Shown one piece after another: positions 14,611 through 19,418 of a stretch of DNA of 19,418 nucleotides; the stretch's first letter is position 1, and each line of letters starts with the position of its first letter. Both the position numbers and the translations under genes were made by a program. The stretch is taken from NCBI GenBank assembly GCA_049688015.1, contig JBAVJZ010000146.1, positions 1-19,418 on the forward strand, given 5' to 3'. The notes below the pieces were generated by a model, which was not told the DNA's origin, did no database searches, and was given only the letters and a program-made list of their open reading frames with translations. This DNA comes from CSP1-8 sp049688015. GTDB taxonomy: Bacteria > Desulfobacterota > Deferrimicrobia > Deferrimicrobiales > Deferrimicrobiaceae.

Positions 14611-15333
14611 CTACAGGGAGAACTGCTCTCCCAAGTATATTTCCCGCACGCGCGGGGAGGAAGCGATCTCCTCGGGGATCCCTTCGAGAAGGATCTCCCC
14701 TTCGGAAATAATGTACGCCCGGTCGCACACCGTGAGGGTGTCGCGCACGTTATGATCCGTTATTATAACCCCGATTCCCTTCGCTTTTAAGCCAAGTATC
14801 ACCTCCTGCAGATCCGCGACCGAAATGGGGTCGATCCCGGCGAACGGTTCGTCGAGGAGCAGAAACACCGGGGAAATCACCAGGGAACGGGCGATCTCCA
14901 CGCGCCGCCGCTCCCCTCCCGACAGGGAATACCCCATCGTCTCCTTCACGTGGGATATCCGCATCTCCGCGAGGAGGTCGGAGAGCCGCTGCTCCCGTTC
15001 TCCCTTCGGCAGGGACGTCTCTTCCAGAAAGGCGAGGATGTTCTCCCGGACCGTCAGTTTACGGAAGACCGACGGCTCCTGGGGGAGGTACCCGAGCCCC
15101 ATCCTGGCCCGCCGGTGCATCGGAAGGCGGGTGATATCCTGCCCGTTGAGAAGGACCGTGCCGTTGTCCGGCCGAACCAGCCCCACGATCATATAGAAGA
15201 TCGTGGTTTTCCCCGCGCCGTTCGGACCCAGGAGACCCACGACCTCCCCCGGGGCAATCTGGAGCGAAACACCCTTGACGGCCTCACGTTCCCGATATCG
15301 CTTTCTCAGGTCGCGGACGGCCAGTGATTTCAA
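14611..15333 (-). CDS. lptB: LPS export ABC transporter ATP-binding protein LptB
   Basis: LptB is the cytoplasmic ATPase that powers LPS extraction with LptF and LptG. The 240-aa protein has Walker A G-P-N-G-A-G-K-T (36-43), Q-loop near Q85, ABC signature L-S-G-G-E (137-141), Walker B F-L-L-L-D-E-P (157-163), G-I-D-P and the H-loop I-T-D-H (191-194). The signature Y-S-L-S-G-G-E-R-R-R-V-E-I-A-R is typical of LptB. Its ATG overlaps the lptA stop by 4 nt. Codons around residues 179-195 are unusually AT-rich for the gene (ATA, CTT, TTA, AAA, ATA, ATA), coinciding with a promoter-like sequence. The partner permeases are encoded at 1083-3289 rather than in this operon. Confidence 0.95.
   Translation of the reverse strand: MKSLAVRDLRKRYREREAVKGVSLQIAPGEVVGLLGPNGAGKTTIFYMIVGLVRPDNGTVLLNGQDITRLPMHRRARMGLGYLPQEPSVFRKLTVRENILAFLEETSLPKGEREQRLSDLLAEMRISHVKETMGYSLSGGERRRVEIARSLVISPVFLLLDEPFAGIDPISVADLQEVILGLKAKGIGVIITDHNVRDTLTVCDRAYIISEGEILLEGIPEEIASSPRVREIYLGEQFSL
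14762..14790 (-). promoter_or_regulatory. Candidate sigma-70 promoter inside lptB, reading into rpoN
   Basis: On the minus strand TTAAAA (14785-14790, 4 of 6 matches to the -35 consensus) is followed after exactly 17 bp by a perfect TATAAT (14762-14767). It lies in lptB codons 182-191, where the coding strand uses AT-rich synonymous codons rare elsewhere in the window. The start site would be near 14755, leaving a leader of about 160 nt before the rpoN ATG. It would uncouple rpoN and the genes after it from the kds-lpt part of the run. Functional status is inferred, not shown. Confidence 0.55.
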
Positions 15334-15893
15334 GGGCTTTCTTTCCCCTTCCCTTGAAGAAAACGTTGCGGGTGGAGGACCGCACGGACGCGACCGCTCT
15401 CCCCACTCGTCACCACGGACCGGTTTTCCCGCAGGAAGATCGTCACCGAATCGCCTTTCAGGGTGTTCTCCCCCTGTTGCAGGTCGGCTCCCCCCGACAG
15501 GACGATCCGCTGTTCCAGGTTGTAGAAAACGGCGTGAGCGGCACGCGCCTCCCTCCCCTCCTGCACCACCCGGACGTTGCCGTCCGCCGTAATCTTCTCG
15601 ATGGCATCCTGCCCCCGGGAATATTCCGCGTACAACCGGTCGGCATGAAGCGTCACGCCACCCTGTGTCGCCACGACATTCCCCTCGAAGGTCACGGTTC
15701 TCCCGTCGCTGTCGGCATTCAGGGTGTCGGCGGTAATCTCGATGGGCTGACGGCCCGCCTCATCCGAACGCAATGCTGCCGGTTTCTCCGCGCCCCCGGC
15801 CGGGACCGTCATGACCAGAAAGAGCAGAATGCAAACCACTCCCCTCGCCGCAACACGCGCGAAGTCTCGCAAGCAGGTCGTTTGTCCTCTCAC
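15330..15893 (-). CDS. lptA: LPS transport periplasmic protein LptA (OstA-like)
   Basis: LptA forms the periplasmic bridge that carries LPS from LptC to the outer-membrane LptD. The 187-aa product has a basic N-region, a hydrophobic core at about 19-30 and a likely signal-peptidase site after A35 (P-A-G-G-A). The mature part is an OstA-type beta-jellyroll repeat, with I-E-I-T-A-D-T-L (51-58), V-T-F-E-G-N-V-V-A-T-Q-G and G-D-S-V-T-I-F. The start is a GTG at 15893, 4 nt after the lptC stop, with GAGG just upstream; no other suitable start precedes the signal peptide. It overlaps lptB by 4 nt. Sequence similarity in this family is low, so the call leans on the signal peptide, the OstA motifs and gene order. 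Confidence 0.88.
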   Translation of the reverse strand: MRGQTTCLRDFARVAARGVVCILLFLVMTVPAGGAEKPAALRSDEAGRQPIEITADTLNADSDGRTVTFEGNVVATQGGVTLHADRLYAEYSRGQDAIEKITADGNVRVVQEGREARAAHAVFYNLEQRIVLSGGADLQQGENTLKGDSVTIFLRENRSVVTSGESGRVRAVLHPQRFLQGKGKESP

Positions 15894-15897
15894 GTCC

Positions 15898-16470
15898 TCA
15901 CCCTTCCCTTCCCGGAGCCAGGACTCTCCCCGGAAGGATACTGCTCCTGGGGGAATCGAGCGTCACCGTTCTGTCTTGCCACCGCCACTGCAGGTTCCTC
16001 CCCTCCACCGTAAATCCGGGGCCGGAGAGGAGGGCGTTCGCCGCCATGATCACCTCCGACTTCAGGTCGACGCTCGCCCGGGGTGCCGTCGCGATCCAAC
16101 CCGTACCGTTTTCCACAGCGACCCCTTCTGCAAAATCGATCCGGCCGTTGTTGAGGTCCCAGGATGCCGCGGGGGCGCTCGCCACGACGTTCTCTCCCCG
16201 CTCCCGCAGCGAGAGAATCACACCCGAGGCGACCACTCTTCCCAGCGGAATCGAGTAGGAGGCGTTATCCGAAGCGAGCCGGTAGATCTGTCCTTCCGGG
16301 TGAACCTCGACGATCTCGACCGTGCGCAGAATGATTTTCGCGCCTCCGCCGTTCCCGCCGCCCCTCCCTTCGGGGAGAGGGCGCGGGCTCTCCGACAGGT
16401 TCTGAACCAGCAGATAGGCCCCGGCGAGGAACGCCACCGCCGCCAGCCCCCACAACAGCTTCCCGATCAC
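15898..16470 (-). CDS. lptC: LPS export system protein LptC
   Basis: LptC is a single-span inner-membrane protein that receives LPS from LptB2FG and hands it to LptA. The 190-aa product starts with a GTG (16470) whose last bases form the kdsC stop (GTGA overlap). A membrane anchor spans about residues 4-24 (L-L-W-G-L-A-A-V-A-F-L-A-G-A-Y-L-L), then comes a Gly-rich low-complexity linker (G-R-G-G-G-N-G-G-G), then a periplasmic beta-rich domain ending with a region resembling OstA repeats (V-I-M-A-A-N-A-L-L-S-G-P-G). A longer open frame upstream is Arg-rich kdsC antiframe and is not used. The family is poorly conserved; the call depends on topology and position between kdsC and lptA. Confidence 0.83.
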   Translation of the reverse strand: MIGKLLWGLAAVAFLAGAYLLVQNLSESPRPLPEGRGGGNGGGAKIILRTVEIVEVHPEGQIYRLASDNASYSIPLGRVVASGVILSLRERGENVVASAPAASWDLNNGRIDFAEGVAVENGTGWIATAPRASVDLKSEVIMAANALLSGPGFTVEGRNLQWRWQDRTVTLDSPRSSILPGRVLAPGREG

Positions 16471-17024
16471 CCTCCCTCCCCGGCGTCGAAATATTTCCCC
16501 GAGACGCTGCCCCACGCACCGCAGGATTTCAGCACGAATTCGATGATCTCCCGCACGGCACCGTGCCCTCCGGGCCGGGAGGAGACGTAGTCGGCCTCGG
16601 AAAGGACGTACTCTTCGGCGTCGGCCACCGTCGCGGCGAACCCGACCTGCCGCAGGAGGGAAACGTCCACGATGTCGTCTCCGACGTAAGCGCTTTCCTC
16701 CGGGGAGATCCCTTTCTCCCCCAGGATTTCCCGCCACATGGCCACCTTGTCGAATACCCCCTGCCGGACGAGGGATATCCCCAGTTCCTCCGCGCGGAAC
16801 CGCACCACCTCCGACGTCCTCCCCGTAATGATCCCGACCTCGATTCCCGCCCGCTGCATCATCTTGATCCCATGCCCGTCCCGCACGTGGAACCGCTTCG
16901 TCTCCACCCCGTTACCGTCGAAGAGGATTCCCCCGTCGGTCAGCACCCCGTCCACGTCGACCAGGAACAGTCGCACCGCGGCCGCCTTCGCTTCGGCATC
17001 CTGCCTCACCCGGGGACCGCTCAT
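16467..17024 (-). CDS. kdsC: 3-deoxy-D-manno-octulosonate 8-phosphate phosphatase (KdsC)
   Basis: KdsC removes the phosphate from Kdo-8-P to give Kdo, the inner-core sugar of LPS. The 185-aa protein is a capless HAD phosphatase: motif I D-V-D-G-V-L-T-D (23-30), motif II I-I-T-G-R-T (65-70), Lys93 (motif III) and motif IV Y-V-G-D-D-I-V-D (113-120). Length and the G-G-I-L-F-D segment after motif I are typical of KdsC. The ATG overlaps the kdsD stop as ATGA. It lies between kdsD and lptC, the normal place for this gene in proteobacteria. Confidence 0.94.
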   Translation of the reverse strand: MSGPRVRQDAEAKAAAVRLFLVDVDGVLTDGGILFDGNGVETKRFHVRDGHGIKMMQRAGIEVGIITGRTSEVVRFRAEELGISLVRQGVFDKVAMWREILGEKGISPEESAYVGDDIVDVSLLRQVGFAATVADAEEYVLSEADYVSSRPGGHGAVREIIEFVLKSCGAWGSVSGKYFDAGEGG

Positions 17025-18013
17025 CCGATGCCCGCCTTCAGGAGGTCGTGGATGTGAACGATTCCTACCAGGGTCTCCGGGGCTTTCTCGTCAAAGACGA
17101 ACAGGCTCGTGATCGAATACTCCTCCATCTTCCGGAGGGCGGACGCGGCCAGCTCCGAAGACGTCAGTCGCTTCGGCCCCCGGGTCATGATCTCTCCCGC
17201 CTTCGTCGTGAACAGGTCGACCCCCCGGGCCATCGCCCTCCGGACGTCTCCGTCGGTGATCACCCCCACGAGAGCCCCCTTCCCGTTCACGACTCCCGTA
17301 ACCCCGAGCCGTTTGGAGCTGATCACGAAGAGGGCGTCCTTGAGCGGAGTTTCCGGAAGGACCAGCGGGATCTCCTCTCCGCGGTGCATGACGTCTTCCA
17401 CTTTCTGCAGCCGGTGCCCCAGCGTTCCTCCGGGATGGAGCATGGCGAAGTCCTGCGAGGAAAATCCCTTTTCCTCGAACAGGACGACGGCAAGCGCGTC
17501 GCCGAGCGCCAGCATTGCTGTCGTGGACGCGGTGGGCGCAAGGCCCAACGGGCAGGCCTCTTCCCGCACCCCGGCGTCCAGCGCCACGTCGGCGTGTCGC
17601 GCCAGGATGGAGTCCGGATTCCCGGTCAGTGCGATGAGGGAGAGCCCCAGCCGTTTGAAGATGGGCAGGAGCCGAACGATTTCCTCGGTTTCCCCCGAGT
17701 TCGAAAGGGCGATGACGACGTCCCCCGTGCGGACCATCCCGATGTCGCCGTGCATCCCCTCGGCCGGGTGGAGGAAGAATGCGGGAGTTCCGGTGGAGGC
17801 GAACGTCGCGGCGATCTTTCTGCCGATCAGACCGGACTTACCCAGCCCCGTCAGGACAAGTTTCCCCGGGGCCGCAAGGAGAATGTCGATCGCCCGGGAG
17901 AAATTCTCGTTGATTCTCTCCCGCAATCCGGCGATGCCTTCCGCCTCGATCGAGAGTACGCGGGAAGCTCGCCGGACGAGCGCTTCCGACCGGTCGCGCG
18001 GATCACGTCCCAT
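17021..18013 (-). CDS. kdsD: D-arabinose-5-phosphate isomerase (KdsD/KpsF), SIS plus CBS pair
   Basis: KdsD converts ribulose-5-phosphate to arabinose-5-phosphate, the first step of Kdo synthesis. The 330-aa product has an N-terminal sugar isomerase (SIS) domain with T-G-L-G-K-S-G (55-61), A-E-G-M-H-G-D-I-G (84-92, conserved His88) and A-L-S-N-S-G-E-T-E-E (102-111), L-H-P-G-G (192-196, conserved His193), then two CBS motifs from about 205 to 325 (V-T-G-V-V-N, I-T-D-G-D-V-R-R). The ATG at 18013 is preceded by AAAGGAGG at 8 nt. The frame is open upstream into kdsA, but that part is Arg/Pro-rich shadow sequence. It starts 67 nt after kdsA and overlaps kdsC. Confidence 0.95.
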   Translation of the reverse strand: MGRDPRDRSEALVRRASRVLSIEAEGIAGLRERINENFSRAIDILLAAPGKLVLTGLGKSGLIGRKIAATFASTGTPAFFLHPAEGMHGDIGMVRTGDVVIALSNSGETEEIVRLLPIFKRLGLSLIALTGNPDSILARHADVALDAGVREEACPLGLAPTASTTAMLALGDALAVVLFEEKGFSSQDFAMLHPGGTLGHRLQKVEDVMHRGEEIPLVLPETPLKDALFVISSKRLGVTGVVNGKGALVGVITDGDVRRAMARGVDLFTTKAGEIMTRGPKRLTSSELAASALRKMEEYSITSLFVFDEKAPETLVGIVHIHDLLKAGIG

Positions 18014-18080
18014 TGCCCCTGCCTCCTTTCCCGACGGCCGGGTTCCCCGCCCGTCCGCCGGCGGATCCCTATCCCGACCT

Positions 18081-18920
18081 CTATCCGTCAACCCCTGCTC
18101 CTTCCACCGCTGTCCGGATCGCCAGCAGGGACCGAACCAGCGGCTCGACGTCCCGCAGGGGGAGGCTGTTCGGCCCGTCGGACCGGGCCCGTTCGGGTTC
18201 GGGGTGGATCTCCAGGAACAGGCCGTCCACGCCTGCCGCCACGGCCGCGCGAGCCAGGGGGGTGATGAAGCACCTTTCCCCCGAGGAGGTGTCCCCCGCA
18301 CCTCCCGGAAGCTGCACGCTGTGCGTGGCGTCGAAGATCGCCGGGCAGATCCCCGCGCGGATCGCGGGAATTCCCCGGAAGTCGACGACGAGATTGCGAT
18401 AGCCGAAGGAGGTCCCCCTCTCCGTGACGAAAACGGACCGGTTGCCCGTGGCCGCGACTTTCTCCACGGCGTTTCCCATATCCCACGGGGCCATGAACTG
18501 CCCTTTCTTGATGTTGACGGGAAGGCCCGTTTCACCCGCAGCGACGATCAGGTCGGTCTGCCGGCAGAGGAACGCGGGAATCTGCAGGATGTCCACCACC
18601 TTCGCAGCCGGCGACACCTGCCGCGGCTCGTGCACGTCCGTGGTTACGGGCAACCCGTACCGGCTTTTCACCTCGGCCAGGATCTTCAGTCCCTCCTGCT
18701 CCCCGGGACCCCGGTAGGACCGCAACGAGGATCGGTTGGCCTTGTCGAACGAGCCCTTGAAGATGACGGGAATCGACAGCCTGTCTGCCAGGGAGGAGAG
18801 AAACGCCGCAACCGCGAACGCCAGTTCCGCGGACTCGAGGACACACGGACCGGCGATGAAGGCCAGGGGATTCCCCCCCCCGATCCGGTAGCGACCCGCG
18901 ATATCGACCTGCCGGATCAC
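18081..18920 (-). CDS. kdsA: 2-dehydro-3-deoxyphosphooctonate aldolase (Kdo-8-P synthase), metal-type active site
   Basis: KdsA condenses arabinose-5-phosphate with PEP to make Kdo-8-phosphate. The 279-aa length is standard. Motifs are I-A-G-P-C-V-L-E-S (22-30), K-G-S-F-D-K-A-N-R-S-S, T-T-D-V-H-E-P, I-P-A-F-L-C-R-Q-T-D-L, N-I-K-K-G-Q-F, F-D-A-T-H-S-V-Q and a late L-E-I-H-P-E-P. Cys26 in the AGPC segment is where metal-dependent enzymes (Aquifex type) have Cys and E. coli has Asn, so this looks like the metal-dependent class. The start is a GTG at 18920 overlapping the pyrG stop (GTGA). Neither neighbour codes for kdsB, which may be upstream of pyrG outside the window. Confidence 0.94.
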   Translation of the reverse strand: MIRQVDIAGRYRIGGGNPLAFIAGPCVLESAELAFAVAAFLSSLADRLSIPVIFKGSFDKANRSSLRSYRGPGEQEGLKILAEVKSRYGLPVTTDVHEPRQVSPAAKVVDILQIPAFLCRQTDLIVAAGETGLPVNIKKGQFMAPWDMGNAVEKVAATGNRSVFVTERGTSFGYRNLVVDFRGIPAIRAGICPAIFDATHSVQLPGGAGDTSSGERCFITPLARAAVAAGVDGLFLEIHPEPERARSDGPNSLPLRDVEPLVRSLLAIRTAVEGAGVDG

Positions 18921-19418
18921 GGCCCGCCCTGCCCCGCGTAGACGATGGCCGCGTGGATGAAATCCCGAAACAGCGGGTGCGGGGAAAGCGGCCCGGACTG
19001 GAACTCGGGGTGAAACTGGCAACCGAGAAACCAGGGGTGGTCGGGAACCTCCACGATCTCCACGAGGCGGGCGTCGGGGGACAGCCCGGTGATCCGCATC
19101 CCCCCCGCGGAGAGGGCTTCCCGGTACTCGTTGTTGAACTCGTACCGGTGACGGTGCCGCTCGGAGATCTCGGAGGCCCCATAGGCCCTGCCGGCGAACG
19201 AGTTCCCGACGAGCCGGCAGGGGTACGCCCCCAGCCGCATCGTCGCCCCCTTTTCCTTGACGTCGCGCTGCTCGGGCATCAGGTCGATGACCGGGCACTC
19301 GCACTCGGGGTCAAGTTCCCGGCTCGTGGCCTGCGGAAGCCCGCAGACGTTCCGGGCGAACTCGAGCACCGCCACCTGCATCCCGAGGCAGATCCCGAAA
19401 TAGGGGACGCGGTTTTCC
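18917..19418 (-). CDS. pyrG: CTP synthase (PyrG), C-terminal part; 5' end beyond window
   Basis: PyrG aminates UTP to CTP using glutamine. Only the last 166 residues are visible; the frame is open to the right edge. They correspond to the glutamine amidotransferase domain: P-Y-F-G-I-C-L-G-M-Q-V-A contains the nucleophilic Cys, followed by I-D-L-M-P-E-Q, T-M-R-L-G-A-Y-P-C, I-S-E-R-H-R-H-R-Y-E-F-N-N and the catalytic-triad segment Q-F-H-P-E-F. An ATG inside the nucleophile motif is not a start. CTP is used in CMP-Kdo formation, so the link to the downstream kds genes is natural. Its stop overlaps the kdsA GTG. Confidence 0.95.
   Translation of the reverse strand, partial: ENRVPYFGICLGMQVAVLEFARNVCGLPQATSRELDPECECPVIDLMPEQRDVKEKGATMRLGAYPCRLVGNSFAGRAYGASEISERHRHRYEFNNEYREALSAGGMRITGLSPDARLVEIVEVPDHPWFLGCQFHPEFQSGPLSPHPLFRDFIHAAIVYAGQGGP

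Noticed and set aside
1..19418. Mobile elements, CRISPR arrays, toxin-antitoxin or defence genes
   Set aside because: No transposase, integrase, direct-repeat array or defence-family motif was found; gaps between genes are too short to hide them, and gene content is consistently housekeeping.

Overview
The window reads as a chromosomal, GC-rich housekeeping segment of a Gram-negative bacterium. The Kdo and Lpt genes require an LPS-type outer membrane. The gene order (kds genes, lptCAB, rpoN, hpf, ptsN, hprK, rapZ, then a mannose-type PTS with HPr and EI), together with an HPr kinase in a Gram-negative, points to a deltaproteobacterial / Desulfuromonadota-like lineage. That placement is inference from gene content, not a database match. 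I see no tRNA, rRNA, CRISPR, IS or phage gene, and coding density is very high.

Layout. At the left edge is the 3'-truncated ribF (minus strand). A roughly 210-bp AT-rich spacer separates it from the divergent plus-strand pair lptF-lptG, the inner-membrane permease halves of the LPS exporter. Everything from position 3300 to the right edge is on the minus strand and reads, in transcription order: pyrG (5' part outside the window), kdsA, kdsD, kdsC, lptC, lptA, lptB, rpoN, hpf, ptsN, hprK, rapZ, PTS EIIA, EIIB, EIIC, EIID, HPr, ptsI, metK, ahcY. Many junctions are stop/start overlaps (ATGA, GTGA or TGATG), so most of the run is probably one or a few long, translationally coupled transcripts. 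lptG and ahcY converge with only 10 bp between their stop codons.

How the genes work together. pyrG supplies CTP, and kdsD, kdsA and kdsC make Kdo. LptC, LptA, LptB, LptF and LptG cover five of the seven Lpt transport proteins (LptD and LptE are not here). rpoN encodes sigma-54 and hpf a long-form ribosome hibernation factor. ptsN, hprK, rapZ, a complete mannose-family EIIABCD, HPr and EI form a PTS in which HPr keeps both the catalytic His and the regulatory Ser. A phosphorelay, an HPr(Ser) kinase/phosphorylase, a RapZ-type P-loop protein and sigma-54 therefore sit in one locus. metK and ahcY make SAM and clear SAH; a TATAAT-containing promoter candidate lies just upstream of metK.

The observations most worth a second look are the complete permease-bearing PTS fused to the sigma-54/HprK/RapZ block, an AT-rich rare-codon pocket inside lptB that forms a good sigma-70 promoter in front of rpoN, and residue changes in HprK (P-loop), EIIB (beside the phospho-His) and MetK (Glu to Gly before the GHPDK motif). 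No wholly novel gene family is visible.
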